Shown here: positions 11,254 through 20,935 of the stretch, in pieces
Layout: each line of letters opens with the position of its first letter
Position numbering within the stretch: position 1 is the stretch's first letter
Source of the DNA: Charina bottae
Taxonomy: Eukaryota > Chordata > Lepidosauria > Squamata > Charinaidae
Direction: 5' to 3'
Length of the DNA stretch: 64,000 nt
NCBI GenBank assembly: GCA_023362775.1
Contig: JALMGJ010000006.1
Coordinates: 11,612,501-11,676,500, forward strand
Notes under the pieces: generated by a model
Seen by the model: the letters and a program-made list of their open reading frames with translations, nothing else
Database searches by the model: none
Told to the model about the DNA's origin: nothing
Position numbers and translations under genes: made by a program

Positions 11254-12423
11254 AAGCAGACATAACCGTTCATTATGTGTAATTAATAAATATAATTTCA
11301 TCTCCTCCACCCAATGGGGATTCCCCATTATGTGCATGAGCAGGGTTAACATATGGCCAAGGTATAAAGTACTGCTCACACATTAACTTGCTTGCAAGGA
11401 TGTGAAGAGGAGACTAGTGCTTGTAGAAATGCCACTAAGGGTGGAGGGTAGGGGTATCAAGTGAATGCTGGGGCTTGGGGGACATAGGTATACATGGTTC
11501 CATGAAACCTTTCAGTATTTCAGATAAACTGGCAAATAAAAATCAGGCTTGATGAGCAAAGCAAAGAATTGCTGTGTCCATCTATATGCACATTATTTCA
11601 TTGTTTTATGACATGATTTTCCTCCCCCAGGCCACTGAGTTCCCAATCCACCCATTAAAACTGATTTGTCTGCAAACTTTACTGTTACTGCATCCTGCCG
11701 TCAAAGAATCACCAATATCCAGTAGCATTTGAAAAGCAGATCCAGCCAATGTTTTGAAAAATCACATGTGTACAGATTCATTAGTAGTTAAGCCAAAGCG
11801 TTGAAAAGTAAGCTGGCAGAGTCAAAACATTGTATTTCAGCTTCCAACAGCCATCATCATTAATGTTTAAAAGAATTTCAGAGAAAATGTACATCTCCCC
11901 CGCCAAAAAATCCCATGAACGGCACAATCTTAGCAATATACACAACTCAAAATATCATATTGATTTGAAAGAAATAAGATCCTGCATTGAAGATGATTTT
12001 CAACCCCCGCCCCAGATTAATTAGAAAAAAACTAATCTAGCCTACAACCACATATTCTCAGCAAATCTAAGGCAACCTTTCTCTGTTAAAGGTAATTAAT
12101 TAATTAATTAATTAATTAATTAATTGGAAAAAACAAAAACTAGTTTTCAATTCAGGTGAATGCTATATTTCCTCAGATACCCATAACCAACAAATGATAC
12201 TTTCTACCCTGCAGAACGAAGTCCTATTCAAGACGTTCATTCTAGACAGTATTTCTTAACCTGCAGCAGCTTTAAAGTGGCTTGACTAGGTCTTCAAGTT
12301 ACCTTGGCGATCTTCTTTCTTCTCTTGACTGGCAGTGTGTTTGTATATGAAGATGGACGTTGAAACGGCTGGGTTTAAACTTTTCAGAAAGAGGGCATCG
12401 CAGTTTGAGTCTTCCTAATGTGC
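11254..12423. other. unique DNA with an (AATT)n array
   Basis: An AATT array lies at about 12093-12125. No gene or family repeat was recognised elsewhere. A short frame at 11830-12024 on the plus strand is unsupported. Confidence 0.5.
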
Positions 12424-12437
12424 ATCTTTGTTGTTGT

Positions 12438-13118
12438 TTATTTGTTCAGTCGCTTCCGACTTTTCGTGACTTCATGGACCAGCCCATGCCAGAGCTTCCT
12501 GTCAGCCATTGCCACCCCCAGCTCCCCCACGGTCGAGTCCGTCACCTCCAGAATATCATCCATCCATCTTGCCCTTGGTCGGCCCCTCTTCCTTTTGCTT
12601 TCCACTTTCCTTAGCATCAGCATCTTCTCCAGGGTATCCTGTCTTCTCATTATGTGGCCAAAGTACTTCAATTTAGCCTTTAATATAATTCCCTCAAGTG
12701 AGCAGTCTGGCGTTATTTCCTGGAGTATGGACTGGTTTGATCTTCTTGCAGTCCAAGGCACTCTCAGAATTTCCCTCCAACACCACAGTTCAAAAGCATC
12801 TAACTTCCTTTGCTGAGCCTTCCTTATGGTCCAGCTCTCACAGCCATAGGTTACTGCGGGGAATACCATTGCTTTAACTATGCGGACCTTTGTTGTCAGT
12901 GTGATGTTTCTGCTCTTAACTATTTTATAGTGATTTGTCATTGCTCTCCTCCCAAGAAGTAGACGTCTTCTGATTTCCTGGCTGCAGTCAGCATCTGCAG
13001 TAATCTTTATGCCTAGAAATACAAAGTCTGTCACTGCCTCCATCTTTTCTCCCTCTCTTTGCCAATTATCAATCAAGCTGGTTGCCATAATCTTGTTTTT
13101 TTTGAGGTTTAACTGCAA
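12438..13118 (-). pseudogene. Bov-B ORF2 C-terminal region
   Basis: After the inserted tail the Bov-B frame resumes with LQLNLKKNKIM and runs 226 codons. It includes FLGIKITADADCSQEIRRR, AVTYGCESWTIRKAQ and FGHIMRRQDTLEKM, ending KSRKRLNK before a stop. This C-terminal region after the RT is typical of RTE/Bov-B. It is open but separated from the RT by the insertion. Confidence 0.85.
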
Positions 13119-13264
13119 TATATATATTATTTTTTATTGTTTATTATTGATATTTATTGTTTTAATTGATTTTAAACCATGCTGTGAACCGCCCAGGGTC
13201 CCTCCTTGTGGGGGAGATGGGCAGGATATAAATGTAATAAATAAATAAATAAATAAATAAACCC
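13113..13264 (+). mobile_element. L3-like LINE 3' tail nested in Bov-B
   Basis: The sequence ATGCTGTGAACCGCCCAGGG ... GGGGGAGATGGGCAGG ends in an AAATAAATAAAT tail, the 3' end of the L3-like LINE family in plus orientation. Removing it rejoins the Bov-B codons for ...ESAKAG and LQLNLKK, so it is a later insertion. Confidence 0.85.
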
Positions 13265-13868
13265 AGCTTTTGCACTTTCTTCTTTCACCTTCGTCATAAG
13301 GCTCCTCAGCTCCTCTTCGCTTTCAGCCATCAAAGTGGTATCATCTGCATATCTGAGATTGTTAATGTTTCTTCCAGCGATTTTAACTCCAGCCTTGGAT
13401 TCATCAAGCCCAGCACGTCGCATGATGTGTTCTGCGTACAGGTTGAATAGGTAGGGTGAGAGTATACAACCCTGCCATACTCCTTTCCCAATCTTAAACC
13501 AGTCCATTGTTCCGTGGTCTGTTCTTACCGTTGCTACTTGGTCATTATACAGATTCCTCAGGAGGCAGACAAGATGACTTGGTATCCCCATACCACCAAG
13601 AACTTGCCACAATTTGTTATGATCCACACAGTCAAAGGCTTTAGAATAGTCAATAAAACAGAAATAGATGTTTTTCTGAAACTCCCTGGCTTTCTCCATT
13701 ATCCAGCGGATATTGGCAATTTGGTCTCTAGTTCCTCTGCCTTTTCTAAACCCAGCTTGTACATCTGGCAATTCTCACTCCAGGAATTGCTGGAGTCTAC
13801 CTTGCAGGATCTTGAGCATTACCTTACTGGCATGTGAAATAAGTGCCACTGTTCGATAGTTTGAACAT
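13172..13868 (-). pseudogene. Bov-B reverse transcriptase, central part
   Basis: The frame from 13771 reads AGFRKGRGTRDQIANIRW, then FIDYSKAFDCVDH (motif A, catalytic Asp), GCILSPYLFNLYAEHIMR (motif B) and LRYADDTTLMAES (motif C, YADD). Upstream to 13868 the frame continues as NYRTVALISHASKV with a stop before ELPDVQAG. The last codons of the 13172-13771 frame belong to the inserted L3 tail, not to Bov-B. Confidence 0.88.
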
Positions 13869-14091
13869 TGGCTGTTGTGGGTCTTCCGGGCTGTGTGGCC
13901 GTGTTCTGGAAGTTGTGGTTCCTAACGTTTCGCCAGTATCTGTGGCCGGCATCTTCAGAGGGCAGGAGCACAGACAGAAGCGAACTCTCTGTGCCCAGGT
14001 AGAGTGGCAATGTATTGTCGAAGGCTTTCACGGCCGGAGTTCGATGGCTGTTGTGGGTCTTCCGGGCTGTGTGGCCGTGTTCTGGAAGTTG
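13869..14091 (-). mobile_element. tandem Penelope-type terminal repeats
   Basis: Two direct copies of GGCTGTTGTGGGTCTTCCGG... (13870 onward and 14046 onward) lie on the minus strand, separated by about 110 bp. The first includes the reverse complement of GAAACGTT (13924-13931) and CTGAAGA (13952-13958). The second ends abruptly at 14090, where GC-rich hAT-type sequence starts. Directly repeated pseudo-LTRs are typical of PLE copies. Confidence 0.72.
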
Positions 14092-14315
14092 GTGTGTCGC
14101 CGCGGGAAAACCCGGAAGTGCCGCTGTTGCGGCAGCGCGCAAAAACCTAGAAGCGCTGCTGCCGCTTTTGGTTTTTGCGCGCCGCCGTTGGTGTGTCGCT
14201 GCGGGAAAACCCGGAAGCGCTGATGATGATCAGTGCTTCCGGGTTGTGTGGCGACACACCAGACTGTGTGGAGCGACACACTTTTGTGTCGTGACACACA
14301 GTTTGGAAAGCTCTG
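14091..14315. mobile_element. truncated GC-rich hAT-type MITE
   Basis: The right end reads ACACACAGTTTGGAAAGCTCTG, the complement of the terminus of the intact family members at 21.8, 48.5, 54.0 and 55.8 kb. The interior is CpG-rich and strongly palindromic (GAAAACCCGGAAG, CTTCCGGGTTGTG). The left terminus is missing: family sequence starts at a GTGTGTCGCC block immediately after the PLE repeat. Confidence 0.7.
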
Positions 14316-14511
14316 AGCTAGATGCTGTGGCCACTTCACTCTGCCAACAGTAGAGCCAGCTCCAGATATGCACTCTGACTGTCAAGAATCCAACCTACCT
14401 CTCTGTTCTGTGCACTTAATTCCCCAGCATGATGGAAAACATCTTAGAAGGCCATATGGAGGAGTGAAGACATTGCTCCTTCAGTATATAAGATTATTAA
14501 CAAGGTGAATA

Positions 14512-15240
14512 TATGGAGTCCTTGGTGCTCTCTGAGCCTTGTTGTTTTCTTGCAGATGTTTCATTGCCAGACTAGGCAACATCTTCAGTGCGAAAAGGGA
14601 GTGGGATTTGCTCTCTGTTTATATTTATTTATTATTTATTTATTAGTCAAATTTATCACCGCCCATCTCTACAGCAGTAGACTCTGGACGGTTTACAATA
14701 ATAATATTAAAATTAAAAACCTATAAATCTTAAAATACAATATAATAATAAATAGAAAAAATCCAGGGGATGGTGAGATCTTAAAAGGAGGATATTACTA
14801 AGCTAACCACCCCCAGGAGGAACTATTACTTCCTTTGTCCCAAGCAAGGCGGCAGATTCAGGTCTTTAAAGACCTCCAGAAGGCCAGGAGCGAGGGCGCC
14901 CACCTTACCTCTGGGGGCAAGATATTCCACAGGGCGGGTGCTATCGCAGAGAAGGCATGCCTCCTGGACCCTGCTAGATGAAATTTTTTTATTGATGGGG
15001 TCCGAAGCATGCCCTCCCTGCATGACCAGGTGGGGCAGGTAGATGTGGTCGGGATGAGACGGTCCCTCGGGTATATACCATGGCTTGTCCTGCTTGTGTT
15101 GGTGGAGGTGGTGTTCTCCCCTTAGGAGTTCCTTGATTGGTGAATATAGCTGATCTACACTTCCTGAAGCATACAACTTGCTAATGTTTGCAAGGGCTGA
15201 GTACAAATTGTCTTTTAGTTTCATTTTTGCTTTAGTTAAT
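14512..15240 (-). mobile_element. Penelope-like element 3' region, interrupted by an L3 LINE
   Basis: The 14512-14618 part is the PLE end (complement of CTGAAGA at 14582-14588; the GAAACGTC box has become GAAACATC). The segment from about 15070 onward (GCTTGTCCTGCTTGTGTTGG, CCTTGATTGG) matches the complement of the PLE 3' untranslated part at 23500-23620. The two halves are split by an L3-like LINE, with TATAT-like bases on both sides. Confidence 0.72.
14622..15068 (-). mobile_element. L3-like LINE 3' fragment nested in a PLE
   Basis: The plus strand follows 6480-6910 of the large L3-like LINE, with shared blocks such as ATATTCCACAGGGCGGGTGC, CTCCTGGACCCTGCTAGATG and TCCGAAGCATGCCCTCCCTG. 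It covers the last coding part and the 3' end with a TTTATTTATT tail on the left. It is more diverged than the 6.5-kb copy. Confidence 0.85.
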
Positions 15241-15805
15241 GAACCACAGCATCTGCTTCAGGTGTGTTTTCAGATGCCCCTACAACAGTGCTGTTTTGAA
15301 GTTTCAGCACTACATTAACCCAATCCAGACACCTAAAAGATTGTTTTTAAGGCTCCAGGAAGCTAAGCAGTTCCCTTGTTTCCAAGGCTGTAACCCCAAG
15401 CTTAGTTCTGGGACTTCACTATTCCCTGGAGGTCTAAGCATCAGCCCTTAAGAGGCTTTTGAACTGCCTAACACGTAATTATTTTCCAGCCCTTGGTGGA
15501 AAAGAAAACTTAAATTTCGGATCATTTGCTCAAAAACCTGCTCCCACACAAAGCACGCAAATTTCAACATGAACATTGCAATTCATTAACATTTGGTTCT
15601 GCTCTATTTTTATCTCATCTTATGATAAAGGGTTCACTTCTTTTTCTTTGAGATTACCTAATTCATTGGCTCCCGTTGAGTCAAAAGATATAATTGAATA
15701 CTGTGAACCAATCACTCTGATCCCATAACACACTTTTAACCTAGTCACCAACTAACCTGGTCAAATCTCTGGCAACAGACGATCATACTTTCTTTTTATC
15801 CATTT
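15241..15805. other. unique DNA, no gene seen
   Basis: No repeat family or domain was recognised. Short frames here, such as 15239-15451, are unsupported. Confidence 0.5.
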
Positions 15806-15818
15806 TTTTTAATCCATT

Positions 15819-16273
15819 AAACGGGGAGGCGGTGGCGCAGCGGCTTAATGATGCTGGAGTTTGCTAGCCAGAAATGGTTGACACTCCAACGGTTCGAGCC
15901 CAGCTCCGCGTGACAGAAGCGAGCTCCCGTCATTTTGTCCCTAGCTCCTGCCCACCTAGCAGTTCGAAAGCATACCATCTGCGAGTAGATAAATAGGTAC
16001 CCCCATTTCGGTGGGGGGGGGAACACTGGCGGTGTTCTATGCGTGGAGCAGGAACCGGTGCTGGATCTGCCTGGACGTGATCGGCGGAGGATCGGTGGAG
16101 AAAAAAGCCCGGATGAGCCAACTTCCCTAAGAATGCGGCTGGCCAGCTGATGCAAAGCTAGCTCACCGATGCAACAAAGAGCTAGTAACTGCCGGTGCCA
16201 GAACATCTACCGTGTGTAAAAAACATTGTAGACTCCCTGGCAATGTATACCATACGCTAAATAAATAAATAAA
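15819..16273 (+). mobile_element. full-length tRNA-derived SINE (second family) with 13-bp duplication
   Basis: It has a tRNA-like head with A box GGTGGCGCAGCGGCTTAATG and B box CGGTTCGAGCCC, and ends in AAATAAATAAAT. The flanks repeat TTTTTAATCCATT (15806-15818 and 16274-16286). The part after the head (CCTGCCCACCTAGCAGTTCG, GAGTAGATAAATAGGTACCC, TTTCGGTGG) corresponds to the middle of the Sauria-type SINEs, but the 3' part is different, so it looks chimeric. Confidence 0.85.
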
Positions 16274-16309
16274 TTTTTAATCCATTCAATTGGGTCCAAT
16301 TCTCGGTGA

Positions 16310-16485
16310 CTGCCTGGACTAGTCCCTGCAGTTTTCTTTGCAAGATTTTTCAGAAGTGGTTTGCCATTGCCTCCTTCCTAGGGCTGAGAGAGAGTGACTG
16401 GCCCAAGGTCACCTGGCCGGCTTTCATGCCTAAGGTGGGACTAGAACTCATGGTCTCCTGGTTTCTAGCCTGTTGCCTATCTGGG
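16310..16485 (-). mobile_element. tRNA-derived SINE (GAGCCAGTTTGGT family), partial
   Basis: Read on the minus strand it contains GCTAGAAACCAGGAGACC, GAGTTCTAGTCCCACC and GGCCAGTCACTCTCTCTCAG, then CCTAGGAAGGAGGCAATGGC. Both the A-box head and the tail are missing. The CCTAGGAAGGAG branch is also present in the first unit of the dimers at 36.8 and 61.3 kb. Confidence 0.78.
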
Positions 16486-16489
16486 TCAA

Positions 16490-16930
16490 ATATCACCTTT
16501 TTCAGAATGCAGAAGTCCTACCTACTTTCAGGCTTTGGAGGTGAAAGGGAGGCGACAGAGAAATGAAAGGGAGGTGAAAAGATGTAGATTTCTCAGAATC
16601 CTGGCTGTTGTATTTACGTAAGTCAGGCATTGTTCCAGTGTAGCTTTCCTTCCATTGTTCCAAAAAAAATCATTGAAAATTTCATGACAGTTTATGCTCA
16701 CAAAATCTCATAAACGTACAGGTGTTCTGTGTCTTTCCCTCTAATTCATGTAATACTTAAGGTAAATTGTAAAAAAACAAAAAAACAAAACCCCTACAAC
16801 CCTTTGTATCCTACTTTTTTCTTCTCACATAAAAGTTTCAACAATGCAGGCTTTTAAAATAGAAATCCGATTTATGTTCACCTCTTTCAACTGAATGTTA
16901 GAACTAAACTTTCTAACAATGAGAGGAGGT
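16490..16930. other. unique DNA, no gene seen
   Basis: A CAAAAAAACAAAAAAAC-like tract lies at about 16770-16790. Nothing else was recognised. Confidence 0.5.
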
Positions 16931-17098
16931 TGACAATGAAAAGAATTGCCAAGAAAGATGGTCTGTTCCCCTTCATTGGAAGCCAGACAATCATCCATCA
17001 GGGAACTTTTAATTTAGATTCCTACTGGGAGCAGGAGGTCAGACTTGATGGCCTCAAGAGCCCCTCCCAACTCCAGCATTCTATTTATGGTCACTTCT
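16931..17098 (+). mobile_element. CR1 LINE 3' fragment
   Basis: AGGAGGTCAGACTTGATGGC followed by CCCCTCCCAACTCCAGCATT is the diverged 3' end of a chicken-type CR1 (consensus form: gaggtTggActagatgaCctc ... ccttCCAactc). The frame is broken. No tandem ATTCTATG tail is retained. Confidence 0.65.
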
Positions 17099-17959
17099 TG
17101 GGAGCAATTCCATTTAATCTAATTAATGGGAAGAGCATACCACCCTGAAAATTAATCAGGAGAGGCATAAGTAATGAGGTTGTTGGGTAAAAGTGTCATT
17201 CTTAGCAATCATCCACACCCTTCCTATGAATATAATGCCTGGATTTACGTAACACGCTAAACTTGATGAACAAAATACAGTTGCTGCATAATGGTGATGG
17301 TCCGGTTCAGAGAACATCCTGAGACAATTTTAACCCACTCTAGCTAAATTCAGACAGTCAATTCTAGAATGTCACGGTGTCATATCAACTGGAGAGAAAC
17401 AAAAAAGAGAAAACCAAAGGAAAGAAGAATTATTTTATAGCAGTTCAGCAAAGGTGAGAGATGCGGAGATTGAAAGACTGAGAATGATTTTGATCATCAA
17501 AGAGTTAAATCCCAATCATTTATATCTCAAACCAGGAACTATCCTTTTTCCCTCCCTGGGTGAACAATCCAGACTTTCTTTACACTTTGCTGGTAGGCAC
17601 ATCATGAGTTTTGTGGATGACAGTGTGAAACTAGCAGCTTCTTTTCAACACTCTCACACTTGAAAACAAAGAGGAGATTGTCTTCTTTTCTTCTCTTAAA
17701 AGGTGCTTTATCAAATGCATTGTCGCTGTTCTTGTCATTGGGTATCACATATTTTTCTTCTACTTCATCAAACATATTACATTTCTAAATTTAAAAAAGA
17801 CTATTACTTTACACACTGTACACTAAATACATGGAGGGAGGTGGAGTGTGAACACACCCTGGAACTCTTTCAGGTTTCCATATAATCATTTCAATATATT
17901 CCATATCTTCAACCAACAGATTCTATACTGGGGTACATAGGAAGATCCATCCTTCTCTC
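17099..17959. other. unique DNA, no gene seen
   Basis: Short frames at 17454-17663 and 17703-17885 on the plus strand have no recognisable domain. Confidence 0.5.
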
Positions 17960-17961
17960 TA

Positions 17962-18348
17962 CAGGTAGTCCTCAATTTGTGACCATTTGTTTAGCAACCG
18001 TTCAAAGTTATGACGGCGATGAAAAAGTGACTTGCAACCGGTCCTCGCACTTATGACCATCGCAGCGTCCCTGTGGTCACATGATCAAAATTCAGGCACT
18101 TGGCAACCGGCTCACACCTACAACAGTTGCAGCATTCCAGGGTCATGTATTGCCATTTGCAACCTTCCCAGCCAGCTTCCGACAAGCAAAGTCAATGGCG
18201 GAAGCTGGGTTCGCTTAATGACCACTGGGATTCGCTTAACAACTGTGGCAAAAAAGGTCGTAAAATCAGGTGTGAGTCACTTAACAAGCGCCTTGCTTAG
18301 CAACAGAAGTTCCAATCCCAATTGTGGTCGTAAGTCAAGGACTACCTG
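17962..18348. mobile_element. Tigger/pogo-like MITE with TA duplication
   Basis: The ends are imperfect inverted repeats, CAGGTAGTCCTCAATTTG and ...GTCAAGGACTACCTG, directly flanked by TA on both sides (17960-17961 and 18349-18350), as in Tc1/mariner-group elements. The 387-bp interior has repeated motifs such as CTTAATGACCACTGGG and CTTAACAACTGTGGC and no transposase. A second copy lies at 54.9 kb. Confidence 0.8.
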
Positions 18349-18351
18349 TAT

Positions 18352-18740
18352 TGGTTTCATCCTCTTTCAACCTCTTTGGTTCCTCATATGAGGTTGATTC
18401 CTGCCGTCCCTCAAGAATATCTCAGTTGCCTCAGTTTCCCTCTTGCCTTTTGTTCTAAGCAAGCAAGCATATTTCAGAACAAAAGTCTATAGTCTCCTTC
18501 CATTTTTCTTCTCCAAGAATAACAACAAGGCTATCCAAGTCCAGAGACCTTCTTGGAAACCAAGTGTTGCTAGTGGTTAACATTTTGCATTACAACACAG
18601 CAGCTTCCCATTTAACTTCATGGTCACTAAAGGAATCTGCAAAAGAAAAAGGTTAGATGAGGCAGTGAGCCCATTCCACATTGCCTACATGAATAAATCT
18701 CTCGTTTCTGGCTCTTCAAGCTGATACAGGTCCACGTCCG
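18352..18740. other. unique DNA, no gene seen
   Basis: No repeat or coding signal was recognised. Confidence 0.45.
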
Positions 18741-18868
18741 CCCTCAGTCATGGAAGCTCTCTGGGTGGTCACTCTCTCTCAGCCCAACCTACCTCACAGG
18801 GTCATTATGAAAATGAAATGAAGGGAGATCCTTATACAAGTCATCTTGAGCTCCTGGAGGACAGGTTG
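18741..18868 (+). mobile_element. SINE 3' part (MIR-like tRNA SINE family)
   Basis: CTCAGTCATGGAAGCTCTCTGGGT, then GTCACTCTCTCTCAGCCCAA and CTTGAGCTCCTGGAGGACAG match the last unit of the trimeric SINE at 52.4 kb. The tRNA-like head is absent. Confidence 0.6.
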
Positions 18869-18884
18869 AATCTAAATTGTATCC

Positions 18885-19013
18885 TTGTATTTATATTTTT
18901 ATTGTGTTTTTATTGTATTTTAATGATGTTATTGTGGCTGTGAACTGCCCAGAGTCCCTCCTTGAGGGGGAGATGGGCGGTCATAGAAATTTAATAAATA
19001 ATAATAATATTAA
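18885..19013 (+). mobile_element. L3-like LINE 3' tail
   Basis: TGTGAACTGCCCAGAGTCCC ... GGGGGAGATGGGCGG then AATAAATAATAATAAT, the family 3' end without coding sequence. Confidence 0.82.
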
Positions 19014-19097
19014 ATCTAGCAAACAAAAATAAATGAACCCTGCCTCCTTACAAAAACGTAAGATTTCACACTGGTATTGCAAGGATATTCTAGAATA

Positions 19098-19424
19098 AAG
19101 GTAAAGGTTCGCCTGCACAGTTCTGTCTGACTCTAGGGGCCGGTGCTCATCTCCGTTTGTTAGCCGAAGAGCCAGCGTTGTCCGAAGATGCTTCCGCAGT
19201 CATGTGGCCGGCATGATGTAAGTGGAACGCTGTTACCCACCCACCGAAGTGGTACCTATTCATCTACTTGCATTTGCATGCTTTCAAATTGCTAGGTTGG
19301 CAAGAGCTGGGGCGAGTGCGGGAGCTCACTCCGTCACGCGGCACTCGGGTCTCGAACCGCCAAACTTGCGACCTTCCAATCGACAAGCCTGGCGGCTTAA
19401 CCACTGAGCCATCACGCCCCCTTC
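19098..19424 (-). mobile_element. full-length Sauria-type SINE with 12-bp duplication
   Basis: The left end holds AAAGGTAAAGGTTC (complement of the ACCTTT-type tail) and the right end the tRNA-like head. The flanks repeat TATTCTAGAATA (19086-19097 and 19425-19436). The 3' part has a TGACTCTAGGGGCCGG block equivalent to the Bov-B-like AGAGTCGGACACGACTG seen in the 25.2-kb copy. Confidence 0.9.
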
Positions 19425-19485
19425 TATTCTAGAATATCCTGCAGATATTCTCAAAGTCTTCCCATAAAGCTCCAATAGTAGAGAA

Positions 19486-19948
19486 TATCTGTAGCTCAGG
19501 GTTGAACAGTTGGGTTCTTGGTGTTCTCTGAGCTTGGTTGTTTCCCTGCAGATGTTTCATTCCCAGGGTAGATAATATCATCGGTGCAAGGCTGTTTCTA
19601 TATGGTAGCTTGCCCCTCCATTCCTGCTTGGAGTGTGGTTTCCTCCTTGATATTTCCTTGATGAGAGTGTTGTTTCTTCCCTGATCGTTTATCTGGTGCT
19701 GTTTCTTGCTTAGCTAGAAGTTGGCTGCTAGAAAGGGTGTGCTCTGAGCTGTTTGTTTCCTTTCTTGACTTTTTGGTTGTATCCTGTAAATGGTATGTCG
19801 ATGGAGTTTATCTCTATGCATCTGCTGATGGCTGGTTTGTCAGAATGCCAAGCTTCCAGGAATTCCCTAGCATTTTTTGGATTTGGCTTGGTCTAAAATG
19901 TCACAGTTGGAATTGTGGTTGACTTTGACTATGTGTTGACAGTTGTCA
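19486..19948 (-). mobile_element. Penelope-like element 3' end with coding remnant
   Basis: The plus-strand left side is the PLE terminus (CTTGGTGTTCTCTGAGC; the hammerhead-like boxes are degraded, with CCGATGA and GAAACATC on the minus strand). The minus strand from 19945 downward encodes a degraded PLE C-terminus resembling the 23.2-kb copy (DQAKSKK, GSLAF for EAWHS), with several stops and shifts. It is 5'-truncated. Confidence 0.72.
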
Positions 19949-19949
19949 T

Positions 19950-20340
19950 CTGGCTGCCTGATCTGCCAGACTGATCTACACCCATCCAGCCTATATAATT
20001 CAACAGCAGGAGGTATTCTTATTCTACTCACTGGGGCCTAAAATGGGAGTTTCTTGACTGGAAGAGCAAATGGGGAAAATACTGCCTAATTTCAGATCCA
20101 GCCAGCAGATCATGTTGCAGATCTTTTTCTTTGCCTGATCCTGTGCATGAGGGAAGTTATAAAAATAAACTGGGATTAGTGCCTGCTGTTATTTAGCACA
20201 CCCAGGCACACTCTGTCAGATTTCTCATATGAGATTATCAAATTGGGTTTCTCTACAAAGCAAAAGTGTTTTGGCAAATTGCATCCTTTACAAAGCAAAG
20301 GCTTCTCATGGTGACGTGAAGTGCAGGTGCAAGATAACAA
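19950..20340. other. unique DNA, no gene seen
   Basis: Nothing was recognised. The boundary with the LTR-like block at 20341 is approximate. Confidence 0.4.
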
Positions 20341-20930
20341 CTGTCACGTGTGTATTGTTTTGGCTAGATTGCATGGGAACAAGGTCTCCTGAATCCTTCC
20401 GTGGGAAGCCTGCTCCAGGGGGAGCAGAGGGGGGAGGAGGTCACGTGCTCGCTTAGATGCAGCACTGCCACCCAATAGCAGGTCATGCTATGTGCTTTAG
20501 GCCTAATGCTTTAGGCCTGGTGTGTGTCACAGCTAACATCCAGCCAATCAGAAAGCTAGAAGAACTGAATATACAACCATGCAAAATGGTGTTCTATGCT
20601 TCTTGATTTCTAGTGTCTTTTAGCCATGTAGTTCTTCATGTGTATTCTACTTTTGAGGACTGAGCAGTGCATAGCTATGGGAGGCTATGCATGGCGTGAG
20701 CTCTGGCCCTGAGATCAATACACGGAACTCTGCTTATAAGTTTGTTTTTGTTTTTCCTTTTACAATGCTGTACCATGTATATTCAACTAACATTTTTGCG
20801 ATAATGTGATTGTATATACATTATTGCCTTATGCTACAAGTAAACACTTTTAGCCCTAAAAGCTGCACTCTGTCTTGTCTGTTTATTCTCAAGCCTCGAG
20901 TTTTTTTTCCTTTAAGCCAGCGTACATCCC
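20341..20930 (+). mobile_element. possible solo LTR
   Basis: The block starts TGTCACGTGTGTATTG and can be read to ATCCCATCACA, giving TG...CA ends. It has a region without frames, a TATA-like CTTATAAG near 20735, an AGTAAACAC stretch near 20840, then a pyrimidine-rich CTGTCTTGTCTGTTTATTCTC resembling a U5. No matching target duplication and no internal retroviral sequence were found, so this is a structural guess. Confidence 0.33.
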
Positions 20931-20935
20931 ATCAC

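Larger units (their letters stand above)
12424..13868 (-). mobile_element. Bov-B (RTE) LINE, RT and 3' half, interrupted
   Basis: On the minus strand it carries the Bov-B RT and C-terminal region down to the 3' end. An L3 tail has inserted at about 13113-13264. The 5' side stops where PLE repeats begin at 13869. Bov-B supplies the machinery that Sauria SINEs are thought to use, and such SINEs are abundant here. Confidence 0.9.
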
